A stretch of 32,173 bases of DNA from an uncultured Ruminococcus sp. Lineage in GTDB: Bacteria > Bacillota > Clostridia > Oscillospirales > Acutalibacteraceae. Of the stretch, positions 15,137 through 23,771 are shown piece after piece. The stretch lies in NCBI GenBank assembly GCA_902798365.1, contig CADBWP010000021.1, forward strand, positions 1-32,173, read 5' to 3'. Position 1 is the stretch's first letter. Every line of letters starts with the position of its first letter. A model generated the notes under the pieces. That model did not search any database and had not been told where the DNA came from. It saw only the letters and a program-made list of their open reading frames with translations. The translations under genes were made by a program, and so were the position numbers.

Positions 15137-15658
15137 ATGAAGATAAAGAGACGATATCGCAAAGTGAAGAAACAATACCCCAAAATAATACTGACTATGA
15201 CGCTTATTCTTGCAATCCTTCTGATCCCCTTTAATATTCCAGCGACGGGCGTTTCCGCAGGAGCTTCGGTGGGCGCAGGCGATCAGTCCTATTATATTCA
15301 TTCTGCATCCGACTGGGATACATTCGCCGGGAATGTGAGCAACGGAACGGATGATTACGAGGGCAAAACTGTTTTTCTGGATGAAGATATTGAGGTTTCC
15401 GCGATGGCGGGAACTCATATAAACGTTAGTAATTTTGATTACAGCGGTAATGCTTTTAAGGGTACATTTAACGGTCAGGGACACACGCTAACGGTAAATA
15501 TCAGCGGCAGCCGCTGCGCCGCGCCCTTCCCAAATGCCGACGGCGCGGTGTTTAAAAACCTGAGAGTTAAAGGTTCGGTCACCGGTTCCTCGGCGCACGC
15601 CTCCGGACTCGTCGGCTCTGCAAAAGGTACCGTGATCTTCCAAAATATAGTAACCTGA
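15137..15658 (+). pseudogene. Exported GLUG-repeat protein, frameshifted 5' part
   Basis: The first 173 codons encode a basic N-terminus, a membrane signal segment (about residues 18-40, ending near GVSA) and the start of a GLUG-type beta-solenoid: FKGTFNGQGHTLTV, FKNLRVKGSV, ASGLVG and IFQNIV. This is the same architecture as the C-terminal half of the 12260-14791 protein. The frame stops abruptly after QNIVT. Just past that point the +1 frame reads TSCTAV, the expected continuation, and the third frame later reads SNSGALPGRVCFGGFSHMG, again GLUG-like. More than one frameshift therefore seems present. The ribosome binding site is TAGGAGG. Most of the protein is missing, so I call it a decayed gene. 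Confidence 0.7.
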
Positions 15659-15672
15659 CGTCTTGTACCGCC

Positions 15673-16128
15673 GTGCGCACCTTTATAGCAATTCAGGAGC
15701 ACTTCCCGGGCGAGTCTGTTTCGGAGGATTCTCACACATGGGTCAGATACGCCGCACATCCCGGCAAGTTTGTATTCTTAAGGGATATAAAGGGCGGTTA
15801 CAGAATATGCTCCAACGTTGCAAGCCGTTCCAGAAGCAATAACGCGAATTTCTATCAAAAAATGTTCGAGGTCGATTCTGCCGGCTTTGAGGAAGCGGTC
15901 AAGATCGCAAAGATATACGACACCATGGGCGGTCTTGATGAGGATGATATCAGAACGGCATTCTATGTGCGTTTGGCTCTCAGCCTGCTCAACGGTGAAT
16001 CTGTTAAGTATTGTAAAAAATCCTTGGAAAAGGCGCTGGCGGTTTCAAAAGAAAAAACGCTTCAGTATATTGATCAGCTTTATTGCGCTCCCGAATATAA
16101 AGAGAGCATGAGGGCTTTGGTTCATTAA
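15673..16128 (+). pseudogene. Unrecognised C-terminal fragment joined to the GLUG relic
   Basis: An open frame of 151 codons from GTG 15673 has no ribosome binding site. Its first 25 or so codons overlap the out-of-frame GLUG remnant and are probably meaningless. From about FVFLRDIKGGYRIC onward the sequence looks like a genuine soluble protein end, mostly helical, with an acidic stretch (GLDEDDIRTAFYV) and a C-terminus YKESMRALVH. I do not recognise the family. It is best read as the 3' end of another gene that was joined to the GLUG gene by deletion. The junction lies roughly at 15740-15780. A hairpin terminator follows directly, consistent with a true gene end. Confidence 0.5.
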
Positions 16129-16135
16129 AAGGGTT

Positions 16136-16164
16136 CAGCGGGGTCAACACAAAATGCCCCGCTG
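16136..16164 (+). terminator. Terminator after the relic fragment
   Basis: CAGCGGGG (16136-16143) pairs with CCCCGCTG (16157-16164) around a 13-base loop, followed by TAATTTATT. It starts 8 bp after the stop at 16128. Confidence 0.7.
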
Positions 16165-16244
16165 TAATTTATTGAAAAGCCCGAATAACGCCATTTGTCA
16201 GTATAAACCATTATTTGACATTTAATTACAATTATGAATAAATG

Positions 16245-16273
16245 TTGACAATATCGTAGAAAACCGTTATAAT
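16245..16273 (+). promoter_or_regulatory. Consensus promoter of the aminotransferase gene
   Basis: TTGACA (16245-16250) and TATAAT (16268-16273) with exactly 17 bp between. The leader to the start codon is about 80 bases. Another TTGACA at 16215-16220 lacks a matching -10 box. Confidence 0.9.
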
Positions 16274-16359
16274 ATATAGAGTTAAAATGGGTTTGTTATG
16301 GATTGCATTTTGGCGTTATTACTTACGGATAAAGTTTCCGGGTGCTTGGAGAGATTATT

Positions 16360-17544
16360 TTGGAATATGCTCCCTTTGAAAAGAAGGTCTGGCTTTCTTC
16401 ACCTACAATGCACGGTGAAGAGCTGGAGTATATGAAGCTTGCCTTTGACACAAACTGGATGTCAACCGTGGGCGGAAATATTGACGCTGTTGTTGAGGAA
16501 ATATGCAAATTGACAGGCAACAAATACGCGGTTCCGCTTTCCTGCGGCACATCTGCCATACATATGGCTGTAAAGCTTGCGGAAATCAAACCCGGTGAAA
16601 AAGTTTTTTGCTCCGACATGACATTTTGCGCAACTCAGAATCCCGTTGTGTATGAGGGCGGTATCCCTGTATTCATTGACACCGAGCGCGATACATGGAA
16701 CATGTGCCCAAAGGCGCTGGAGAAAGCTTTTGAGAAATATCCCGATGTAAGGGTCGTGGCATTGGCGCATCTTTACGGAACACCTGCAAAGCTCGATGAG
16801 ATAAAATCGGTTTGTGACGGGCACGGCGCATTATTGATAGAGGACGCCGCCGAATCTCTCGGTTCCACATATAAGGGAAGGCAAACGGGAACCTTTGGCA
16901 AATATAATATTATAAGCTTCAACGGCAACAAGATCATAACGGGTTCTGCCGGCGGAATGCTTTTGACCGACGATGAAGAGGCTTACAACAAAGCGTGGAA
17001 ATGGTCTAATCAGTCGCGCGAGCCTGCCGCTTGGTATCAGCACGAGGAGCTTGGCTACAATTACCGCATGAGCAATGTTATAGCCGGCGTTGTGCGCGGA
17101 CAGCTTCCGTATTTGCAGAAGCATATCGCTCAAAAGAAGGCGATATATGAGCGTTATAAGGAAGGCTTTAAGGATTTGCCCGTTACCATGAATCCGTTTG
17201 AGGAGTGCAGCAAGCCCAATTTCTGGCTTAGCTGCCTGCTGATAGACAAGGATGCTATGTGTGTTCAGGAGCGCGGCGAGCTTTCGGCAAGCTACCGTGA
17301 TGAAGCGGGGAAGAGCTGTCCCACACAAATCCTCGAGGCTCTGGCAAAGCACAACGCAGAGGGAAGACCATTGTGGAAGCCCATGCATATGCAGCCGCTG
17401 TTCAAGGACAACGATTTTGTTTCCCTCGGCGACGATGTGAGCGCAGATTTGTTTGAGCGCGGGCTTTGCCTGCCGAGCGATAACAAAATAACTCCCGAGA
17501 TCCAATACAGAATAATTCAAATAGTTAAGAGTTGCTTTGAATAA
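16360..17544 (+). CDS. DegT/DnrJ/EryC1-family sugar aminotransferase
   Basis: This is a 394-aa PLP enzyme of fold type I. Recognisable parts are the N-terminal KVWLSSPTMHGEE, the SCGTSAIHMA cofactor-phosphate segment, VALAHLYGTPAK, LIEDAAESLGS (aspartate holding the PLP ring nitrogen) and SFNGNKIITG with the Schiff-base Lys191. The family transfers an amino group from glutamate to a nucleotide keto-sugar, giving 4-amino or 3-amino sugars for surface glycans. The TTG at 16360 is chosen because TGGAGAG sits six bases before it and family members start close to KVWLSSP; an upstream GTG at 16342 precedes that site and lacks one of its own. The gene stands alone between a perfect promoter and a perfect terminator, with no dehydratase or nucleotidyltransferase next to it. 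It may serve the EPS locus at 19085-27256. Confidence 0.9.
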   Translation: MEYAPFEKKVWLSSPTMHGEELEYMKLAFDTNWMSTVGGNIDAVVEEICKLTGNKYAVPLSCGTSAIHMAVKLAEIKPGEKVFCSDMTFCATQNPVVYEGGIPVFIDTERDTWNMCPKALEKAFEKYPDVRVVALAHLYGTPAKLDEIKSVCDGHGALLIEDAAESLGSTYKGRQTGTFGKYNIISFNGNKIITGSAGGMLLTDDEEAYNKAWKWSNQSREPAAWYQHEELGYNYRMSNVIAGVVRGQLPYLQKHIAQKKAIYERYKEGFKDLPVTMNPFEECSKPNFWLSCLLIDKDAMCVQERGELSASYRDEAGKSCPTQILEALAKHNAEGRPLWKPMHMQPLFKDNDFVSLGDDVSADLFERGLCLPSDNKITPEIQYRIIQIVKSCFE

Positions 17545-17552
17545 AAGAATTG

Positions 17553-17585
17553 CCCTCCGCATTAAGCGGAGGGTTTGTTTTTTTG
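17553..17585. terminator. Strong terminator shared by convergent genes
   Basis: CCCTCCGC (17553-17560) and GCGGAGGG (17566-17573) form a perfect 8-bp stem with a 5-base loop, followed by TTTGTTTTTTTG. It lies 8 bp after the aminotransferase stop. On the minus strand it is 27 bp past the end of the convergent lipoprotein gene, where it is followed by a weaker T-rich run and may also act. Confidence 0.9.
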
Positions 17586-17599
17586 TTGTGTTTTCAGTA

Positions 17600-18925
17600 T
17601 TATCTCATCTGCATCTGACCGCCGGGGCCACCCATGCCGCCCTGCATTTGTCCGCCGGGCTGCATTCCGCCTCCCATACCGCCGCCCATCGTCTGGTTGG
17701 ATATCGTGTCGGTTTCTGTGCCGTTGATTATTATGGTGCCGCCGTTCTTTTCAGCCTTGCCGTCGTAGTCAAAGGTCGATTGTCCGTTTACGCTTATCGT
17801 GCCGCCGTTGATGATTATGTCGCCGTTGGAGTCAACGCCGTCGGTGTCGCCCTGACCCATGTCTATCGAGGTCTCGCCGCCGTTGAATTCTGCCAAAACG
17901 CTGTATTTAGACGATTTGTTTGCGGCGTTAATTCCGTCGTCGGAGGCGGAGATGTTAATTTTGCCGCCGTTTATCTGCACCCACGTAGCCTCAATTCCCT
18001 CGGCGCCTGTTATATTGAACGTTCCTCCGTCTATCTGGACTATAGTTGTTGCGTGTATGCCGTCGTCCGAGGCATTAATGCTAAACGTTCCGCCGCATAT
18101 ATACACATAGCCTGCCGAGTCATCCTCGTCGTTTTCGGCGTGCAGACCGTCCTTTTGGGAGTTGATCGTTATGCTGCCGTCGGCTATTTCTATTGAATCA
18201 TTAGCTTCAACAGCGTCTGCTGTGCAGTCGATGGTTATGGCGCCGCCCGTGATTTTTACTGTGTCCTTGCCCGAAATGCCGTTTTCGGTTGAGCTTATCG
18301 CCAGCGTACCCGTGCCGTTCAGCACAAGGTCGTCCTTAGAGAATATCACCGCGTCGGTGTTGGTTTCGCCGTCTGCGATAAAGCTTCCCGTCACCGAAAG
18401 ACTGCTGCTGCCAAGCGTGGTGACAAACACCTTGTCGGCGCTCTTAACATAAACAGCGGGGGAGCTTGTGTTGGTTATTGAAGCTCCGTCAAGCACTATC
18501 TGCACCTTGTCCTCGCTTGCCGCATCAACTGTTACGGTCACGTTGCTTGCGTTGCCCTTTAAAACATACACGCCTGCCGAGGTTATGCTGATATTCTGCC
18601 CGTCACTCAGGGTGAAGGTCTGTGCAGAGGATGTGTACGCCGTCTGGGTCATATCTCTGTCGGTGAACATGCTGCCTGCGTCAATAGCGCCGTCAGTCGT
18701 TACGTTGGCTGTTGTCGCCGTGCTCTCTTTTTTGTCGTTGTTCGATTCGGTCTGAGCCTCGGTTTGTGCTTCGGTCTGTGTCTCGGCGCTGCTTTGCGCC
18801 GCCGTTGTTACAGCCGCTGTGGTTTGATTGTTGTCCGATGTCCGGTTCTCCTGTGTGCCGGTGCAGGCTGTAAGCGAAGCCGCCAGCAGGGCTGTTATTA
18901 TGATTGCTGCATATTTCTTTTTCAT
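17600..18925 (-). CDS. Cthe_2159-type carbohydrate-binding lipoprotein
   Basis: This is a 441-aa precursor with a lipoprotein signal peptide (lipobox LTAC, Cys21). A Thr/Gln/Glu-rich linker (about 25-75) follows. A long parallel beta-helix region (about 95-400) has repeating GGTF, GGKI and GGAI turns and Asp-rich DGI or DDGIHA motifs. The tail is rich in Gly, Met and Gln (MGGGMGGGMQPGGQM). Cthe_2159 of Clostridium thermocellum is a calcium-dependent polygalacturonate-binding protein of this kind, so a role in holding pectin, EPS or another acidic polysaccharide at the cell surface is likely. The Met/Gly tail is unexplained. GGAGG lies 7 bases before the ATG. A relic of a second family member lies at 9573-9894. 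It is encoded next to, but apart from, the EPS operon. Confidence 0.85.
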   Translation of the reverse strand: MKKKYAAIIITALLAASLTACTGTQENRTSDNNQTTAAVTTAAQSSAETQTEAQTEAQTESNNDKKESTATTANVTTDGAIDAGSMFTDRDMTQTAYTSSAQTFTLSDGQNISITSAGVYVLKGNASNVTVTVDAASEDKVQIVLDGASITNTSSPAVYVKSADKVFVTTLGSSSLSVTGSFIADGETNTDAVIFSKDDLVLNGTGTLAISSTENGISGKDTVKITGGAITIDCTADAVEANDSIEIADGSITINSQKDGLHAENDEDDSAGYVYICGGTFSINASDDGIHATTIVQIDGGTFNITGAEGIEATWVQINGGKINISASDDGINAANKSSKYSVLAEFNGGETSIDMGQGDTDGVDSNGDIIINGGTISVNGQSTFDYDGKAEKNGGTIIINGTETDTISNQTMGGGMGGGMQPGGQMQGGMGGPGGQMQMR

Positions 18926-18972
18926 GGTTTGCCTCCTTGTCGTGATCTGCTTTTGTTTTCTTCTGTGACTGT

Positions 18973-19005
18973 ATTATAAGACGGAAAACTTAAACAAAGC
19001 TTAAA
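18973..19005 (-). promoter_or_regulatory. Lipoprotein gene promoter with OmpR-like direct repeats
   Basis: On the minus strand a TATAAT (complement of 18973-18978) has no good -35 box. In its place TTTAAG occurs twice in direct orientation (complements of 18989-18994 and 19000-19005) with an 11-bp period. Such 11-bp direct repeats over the -35 region are how OmpR/PhoB-family response regulators activate promoters. No response regulator is encoded in the window. Confidence 0.5.
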
Positions 19006-19036
19006 TTTTAAAAAGTTTTTTAAACAAAAAAGGCAA

Positions 19037-19072
19037 GGAATAAAAGCTCTTGTTTAAGCGAACTTTTATTCC
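19037..19072 (-). terminator. Terminator at the end of the EPS operon
   Basis: GGAATAAAAG (19037-19046) and CTTTTATTCC (19063-19072) form a 10-bp stem with a 16-base loop. In the minus direction it begins 12 bp after the flippase stop and is followed by TTGCCTTTTTTG. Confidence 0.65.
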
Positions 19073-19084
19073 CGACCATTATAA

Positions 19085-20563
19085 TTAACTGTCCTTATTT
19101 TCATTTTTCAGCTTTCTGAACGACAGAAGCTGTTTTACATATGCGGAAACCTTTTTGCGGAAGATAATCACCGTCAGGGCTATCATGCCCACCATGCAGT
19201 ATCTGAGGATGGGGTAGTCGTAGGTAAGCAGCAGCAGCAAGCCGGCCGCAACAAAAACTACCGACATACCCAGCAGTACCTTGGGGTCATATGGCTGCAT
19301 GTTGTTCAGGTGCTTTTTGCACACCCAATGCATACATACATAGTGCCCCAGCGCGTACATTATGTAGCAGATAAGCGTAGTGTAGCCTGCGGCGACGTAG
19401 TCGCACCCGAGCTTGCCCAAAAACAGATAGTTGAGCGCGATATTCAGCACAGCGCCCATTATGCTGGCGCCCATGATGAACCACGACTTTTCGTAGTAAA
19501 ACTGGAACGAGGCAAACATGTCGTACATAAACATAAAATACACGCTAAGCGCAACGGGCGGAATAACCCATATGGCGTCGCCGTATTTCGGCGGAGCAAA
19601 CAGCGTAACCGCCTCGGGCGCGAGCAATATCAGCGTAAGGTTGGCGCCGGCTATTATCAGCAAGGCGGAATATACCACGGGAGCCATGTCCTTTACCTGC
19701 TTGTCTTTTATTTTTTTGTATATCCACGGTCCCATGGTCTGTGTAAGAGCCTGGTTGAACATGGTCATAAGCACCGCTATCGAATATGCGATGCTGTATA
19801 TGCCCGCGGCGTCGTTGCTTTGGTAGCGGCCTACCATTATTCTGTCAACGCCGTACAGCATGTTCTGTGACAGATAGTGGGGAATAAGGGGAATGTTAAG
19901 TTTTAGCGCGTATATCCAAAACCTTTTTGAAAAGAACACCTTGCCGCGCTTAAGCTGAACAAAGGCGCACCACACATAGCCTGCAAGCTCGGCGGCGAGC
20001 ATTGCGAGTATTCTCGCCGTAGCCTTGTCCTCCGAGTTGAGCACAAGCACCACGCCCAGCGCCGGCTTTATAAACAGCACCAGCATGGTTATAACCACAA
20101 GAAGGCGGTACTTGTTGTTTACGCGCTGCTCCGATGACCAAAACTGGAACGCTGCGGTGGCCCAGATCATCAAAAGCATCGCAACCATCTGCACGGTCTT
20201 CATGCCAAGCAGTTCGTTGAAGAAGTCGCGGAATATAAGGTAGAGCAGGGTCCATGCCGAGCACAGCACAAGGGTAAGTCCCTGCAGCGAAGATGCATAC
20301 ACCTTCGCCTTGTCGCTGAATTTTACCAAGCCTTGCATAAACATGCCGTAGCTCAGGTTCATTGTAATAATTACCGAGATCATGCCCATCCACGACAAAA
20401 ATACATTGTATTCGCCGTATTGGTCGGTAGTCATCAGGCGTGTAAATATCGGCGTAGAAATGACCGACATCGCCTTTTGGAAGAAGGTGCATACCAAAAA
20501 CCACAACGAAGCCTTTACCTGAACGGGCATAGACGCATATTTGTTTTTCAGCTTTGAAAGCAT
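19085..20563 (-). CDS. Polysaccharide flippase (Wzx-like, MOP superfamily)
   Basis: This is a 492-aa integral membrane protein with about 12-14 hydrophobic helices and a short charged C-terminal tail (FRKLKNENKDS). The N-terminal segment, with FFQKAMSVISTPIFTRLMTTDQYGEYNV, is the classic start of Wzx-type flippases, including the F-TRLL/M-T...YG pattern. The protein should move the undecaprenyl-linked repeat unit across the membrane before polymerisation. GGGGAT precedes the ATG. It is the last gene of the EPS operon, 37 bp after the polymerase gene, followed by a hairpin terminator. The flippase, polymerase and initiating transferase together mark a Wzx/Wzy-dependent pathway. Confidence 0.9.
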   Translation of the reverse strand: MLSKLKNKYASMPVQVKASLWFLVCTFFQKAMSVISTPIFTRLMTTDQYGEYNVFLSWMGMISVIITMNLSYGMFMQGLVKFSDKAKVYASSLQGLTLVLCSAWTLLYLIFRDFFNELLGMKTVQMVAMLLMIWATAAFQFWSSEQRVNNKYRLLVVITMLVLFIKPALGVVLVLNSEDKATARILAMLAAELAGYVWCAFVQLKRGKVFFSKRFWIYALKLNIPLIPHYLSQNMLYGVDRIMVGRYQSNDAAGIYSIAYSIAVLMTMFNQALTQTMGPWIYKKIKDKQVKDMAPVVYSALLIIAGANLTLILLAPEAVTLFAPPKYGDAIWVIPPVALSVYFMFMYDMFASFQFYYEKSWFIMGASIMGAVLNIALNYLFLGKLGCDYVAAGYTTLICYIMYALGHYVCMHWVCKKHLNNMQPYDPKVLLGMSVVFVAAGLLLLLTYDYPILRYCMVGMIALTVIIFRKKVSAYVKQLLSFRKLKNENKDS

Positions 20564-20600
20564 TTCTATCCCCTTTCGGTAATATCAGGCGCAGCGCAGG

Positions 20601-21944
20601 TCAATGCGAGGCGCGGTGGAAGCGAAAACGAAGCCTTACCATCGGCGCGCGGCCGCGCAGCACGCGTTCGGTAAGCTGTGGCTCTTCAATGCCCCTGAGA
20701 GACAGAAGGGCGGCGCATATGATCCACCAGAACATAGAGGCGGAAACACAGCTTAGTGAAAAGAAAGATATAACAAGCACAATAAGCGGAAGAAAGTGGT
20801 CGGTGTTAAGCCTTTCCGAGGAAATCGCTACCAGTCCTCTTATTGTTGTAAAGAAAATCGAAATAAACACCGCCAAGCCGATAAGTCCCCACGAAAGCAC
20901 TATATCTAAATACGTGTTGTGAGAGATGTTCGATTCAAAAAACTTGTTGTAATGCACTCCGTAGCCGAACAAAAGCAGAATAGGGTTAACTATCAGCTTG
21001 TTCATATACATCACCTGCAGGGTGGATCGCCTTGTGGTGAGCTTGTCAAGCGTCATGTTGGTGCCGCGCGCGAACACACGCGTCATCAGCTTGTCTATCA
21101 TTGTAACAACAAACTGACTGAAAACGGCAACAAGCACAGCGCCTATGATTATCAGCCGCCTGAAAAACTTTGTTTTGCGCGAAAAACCGCTGTATATCAT
21201 CTTGGCGGAAAAGTATATGAGCATAAGCAGAATGAGAAGTATTGCCATTTTTGAGGCGGTGAACAGCTCTATTGCTATCAAAGAAAAGATAATTATGTAA
21301 TCGTATATCAAATGCTTTTTCAAAATCAGTATCATTGCTATTGAAAGGCATATATACAGGGAATAATAGTTGGGGTCGGAGGCAAACGCCGTGTAGCGGT
21401 ATCCGCGGAAGTAGCGGCTCATGTCTATATATTTTGTATATATTATAAAATAGAACACCGCCGAAAAAATAGCTCCCAGCGCAAGCGCACGCGCGGCGTG
21501 CGAAAGCCTGATTATGGTGTTTTTGTCAAGAAGGGTGCTCTCTACAAAATACAAAACGAGAATAGACGAAGCATTGGGAATAAGATCCTCAAAGTTTCTG
21601 TTGTACATAATATGTATCAGGTCAATTCCCAGCAGCAGAGTGGTGTGGGCGAGAGCGGTGAAGTTGATTTTTCTAACCCTAATAAACCGCGTCGCAACAG
21701 GCGTCAGAAGCATCAGGTTGGTTAATACCTGGATACCGCCGACGTCCATCATGCGTATGTTCGGTACCAAAAACAGCGCAAAGCAAATGCAGTATTCGTC
21801 GTCTCCAAAGAAAAAGCTGACCTCTGCTGCGGCAAACGCCACAAGCATAACGGGCAGCGAGACGAGCCATTTGCCCGTAAACGCCAGCAGTATGTATGAC
21901 GCAAACAAAAAATAAGCGAGCCTTTGTTTGTTTAATCTTAACAT
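20601..21944 (-). CDS. O-antigen ligase/polymerase-like protein (Wzy-type)
   Basis: This is a 447-aa membrane protein with roughly ten to eleven helices, and a long loop near residues 290-350 containing the NISHNTYLDIVLSWGLIG segment. That HN-YL--L---G-IG pattern is the mark of the O-antigen ligase/Wzy (PF04932) family. It probably polymerises repeat units on the outer membrane face. Wzy proteins vary greatly in sequence, so the call rests on topology, this motif and context. The start codon lies 7 bp after the glycosyltransferase stop; the GGAG used for initiation lies inside that gene, which implies translational coupling. The C-terminus is basic (RLRFRFHRASH). Confidence 0.8.
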   Translation of the reverse strand: MLRLNKQRLAYFLFASYILLAFTGKWLVSLPVMLVAFAAAEVSFFFGDDEYCICFALFLVPNIRMMDVGGIQVLTNLMLLTPVATRFIRVRKINFTALAHTTLLLGIDLIHIMYNRNFEDLIPNASSILVLYFVESTLLDKNTIIRLSHAARALALGAIFSAVFYFIIYTKYIDMSRYFRGYRYTAFASDPNYYSLYICLSIAMILILKKHLIYDYIIIFSLIAIELFTASKMAILLILLMLIYFSAKMIYSGFSRKTKFFRRLIIIGAVLVAVFSQFVVTMIDKLMTRVFARGTNMTLDKLTTRRSTLQVMYMNKLIVNPILLLFGYGVHYNKFFESNISHNTYLDIVLSWGLIGLAVFISIFFTTIRGLVAISSERLNTDHFLPLIVLVISFFSLSCVSASMFWWIICAALLSLRGIEEPQLTERVLRGRAPMVRLRFRFHRASH

Positions 21945-21951
21945 ATGGGTA

Positions 21952-23025
21952 TCAGTTCTCCGTGTTAACGTATTTGCGGTATTGCCTTACAGCCGTAAGC
22001 GCGACCTTGTCCCATTCAAATTCACGCGAAAGCCTAAGGGCGTTTTCGCTGAGCTTTTTCATATCCGAGCGTTCCGCAACGATTTTTTTCAATGCGTCGG
22101 CAACAGCGTCGGCGTCGGTTTTTACACCGCGGCCTGCTTTGAAGCTCTCAACGGCGTCGGCAAGAGTGGTGCCCTGTGTAACAACGCAGGGGAGACCGGT
22201 AGCAAGCGCCTCAAGCACGCCCATAGGCATACCGTCCGAGCGGGAGGTCTGAACAAAAACATCGCTTTCAAGCAATACGCTGCGTTTGTCGTCGCCGGAT
22301 ACGGAATCGTGAAGCCTGATGAGCTCTTGGGCGTTTTCGGCGTCGATTAGCGCCCTTATTCTGTCGTCAAAGCGCTCCCCCCGGTGGTTGAACGGACCGT
22401 AAATGTCAAGACGGCAGTTGTTTTTTTCAAGAAACACCTTTTCGCGGGCAAACGCCTTTATCATAATGTCGAGCCCTTTTATATAAGGCTCAAGCCTGCC
22501 TATGAACACAAAGCGCGTACTGCTTTCGCCAAAGCTTTGTTTTGTGTGCTCGGGAGGATAAAAGCCGTTTGTGGCAACAAACAGATCGCGCCCGAACACG
22601 CTTTCACGCTTTTCGGTTTCGGAAAGACATTGGATACCCGCCGCGTTATCGCAGAAGGGTCTGAACATCAAAAGATTCGCCGGCAGCTTTTTGATCCTGC
22701 TCTTTTTTTGCGCCGCACGGTTAAGCGAGCTGTGCGGAACGACCACATAGGGGATACCAAGCCTTCTCAGTTCCTTTGATATGGGTATATACTTCGGCTT
22801 ATACACCTCATGAAACACCGCTATATCGGGCTTGCTGTAGGGTTCGGGCAATGAGCCGAGCGAATCGCCCGTAAGCGTTTTGTCAAGTGAGGCGATCTGC
22901 ACGCCCTTAAGGTTCCATAGCGCCGTGTCGGCATATTTTGCCTGGGCAACAACATGCTGCGGAACAACAGTATCAACTCCGCTGACGGGATTATCGTCAA
23001 CGCAGGCTATGTGCAAAATTACCAT
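21952..23025 (-). CDS. Glycosyltransferase, family 4-like (GT-B fold)
   Basis: This 357-aa protein has GT-B architecture. The N-terminal half contains the GVDTVVPQHV loop near residue 16 and VVPHSSLNRAAQ. The C-terminal half has FIGRLEPYIKGLDIMIKAF, the usual F-GRL-P-KG entry to the donor domain, and SDGMPMGVLEALATGLPCV, which holds the nucleotide-sugar ring (the E-x7-E-like motif of family 4). It should add one sugar to the lipid-linked repeat unit at the inner membrane face. GGAGGA lies 6 bases before the ATG. It is the only dedicated non-initiating glycosyltransferase in the operon, so either the repeat unit is very short or other transferases are encoded elsewhere. Confidence 0.9.
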   Translation of the reverse strand: MVILHIACVDDNPVSGVDTVVPQHVVAQAKYADTALWNLKGVQIASLDKTLTGDSLGSLPEPYSKPDIAVFHEVYKPKYIPISKELRRLGIPYVVVPHSSLNRAAQKKSRIKKLPANLLMFRPFCDNAAGIQCLSETEKRESVFGRDLFVATNGFYPPEHTKQSFGESSTRFVFIGRLEPYIKGLDIMIKAFAREKVFLEKNNCRLDIYGPFNHRGERFDDRIRALIDAENAQELIRLHDSVSGDDKRSVLLESDVFVQTSRSDGMPMGVLEALATGLPCVVTQGTTLADAVESFKAGRGVKTDADAVADALKKIVAERSDMKKLSENALRLSREFEWDKVALTAVRQYRKYVNTEN

Positions 23026-23051
23026 CTGTGTCCTCCGGTCGGCGGACGTTA

Positions 23052-23738
23052 CTATTTTTGCCCCGCCTTAAACAGCACGACGGCGACAGACTTCGCCATT
23101 ATTTTAGCGTCCATTTTTACCGACATATTCTTTATATATTCAATGTCATATACTATTTTTTCCTCGGGCTTAAGATAATATCCGCCATACACCTGCGCAT
23201 AGCCCGTAAGCCCGGGCTTTACCTTCATCCTCTCGCTGAAGCCGTGAATGTAGGTTTCAAATTCCTTTATAAAGCAGCGCCTTTCGGGTCGCGGACCTAT
23301 AAAGGACATATCGTTTTTCAGTATATTGATAAGCTGAGGCAACTCGTCCATCTTGGTTTTTCTCAAAAACGCACCCACTTTTGTGGAGCGTTCATCGGTG
23401 TCGGGCGCCCAGCGCGCGCCGTCCTTTTCGGCATCTACCATCATCGACCTGAACTTGTAGATCCTAAAGGTTTTGTCGTTTTTGCCTTGCCTTCTCTGCT
23501 TGTACATCACAGGACCCTTTGAGTCCAGCTTTATGCACAGGGCTATTACAAGCATGGGTATTGCCAGAATAATAAGAGATACAAGAGAAATTACGATGTC
23601 AAATAGGCGTTTTACAAAGGCATAGCCGGGGTTGAGCTTTACCTCGCCCAGATCCTCAATAAAATACTCGCCTGTTTTTTGACACGGTAAGATGACGTTG
23701 CGGTTTTCCTCAGCTTGTGCAGCAGTTGCACTCGCCAT
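23052..23738 (-). CDS. Initiating sugar-phosphate transferase (polyprenyl-P glycosyl-1-phosphate transferase)
   Basis: This is a 228-aa protein of the short monotopic type (PF02397). Residues about 35-65 hold KRLFDIVISLVSLIILA, the characteristic re-entrant membrane helix. The catalytic domain carries GPVMYKQRRQGKNDKTF, IYKFRSMMVDAE, the LRKTKMDELPQLINIL segment and SFIGPRPE, followed by KPGLTGYAQVYG. It places the first sugar phosphate on undecaprenyl phosphate to begin each repeat unit. The long polytopic N-terminus of WbaP-type enzymes is absent. GGAGGA lies just before the ATG. It follows the BY-kinase gene by 33 bp; in related systems the kinase/phosphatase cycle can control this step. 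Confidence 0.93.
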   Translation of the reverse strand: MASATAAQAEENRNVILPCQKTGEYFIEDLGEVKLNPGYAFVKRLFDIVISLVSLIILAIPMLVIALCIKLDSKGPVMYKQRRQGKNDKTFRIYKFRSMMVDAEKDGARWAPDTDERSTKVGAFLRKTKMDELPQLINILKNDMSFIGPRPERRCFIKEFETYIHGFSERMKVKPGLTGYAQVYGGYYLKPEEKIVYDIEYIKNMSVKMDAKIMAKSVAVVLFKAGQK

Positions 23739-23771
23739 GTTCTTCCTCCGGGTTCAATTGAAATTGCTTTA

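Noticed and set aside
17859-18755. Several long plus-strand frames across the Cthe_2159-type lipoprotein gene.
   Set aside because: They mirror the repetitive minus-strand coding sequence, lack ribosome binding sites and have biased, repeat-driven composition.
21976-21989. A 14-base match to the right end of the miniature element (GCGGTATTGCCTTA).
   Set aside because: It encodes the normal C-terminal residues of the glycosyltransferase, has no partner repeat or TTAA flank, and is most simply a chance match.
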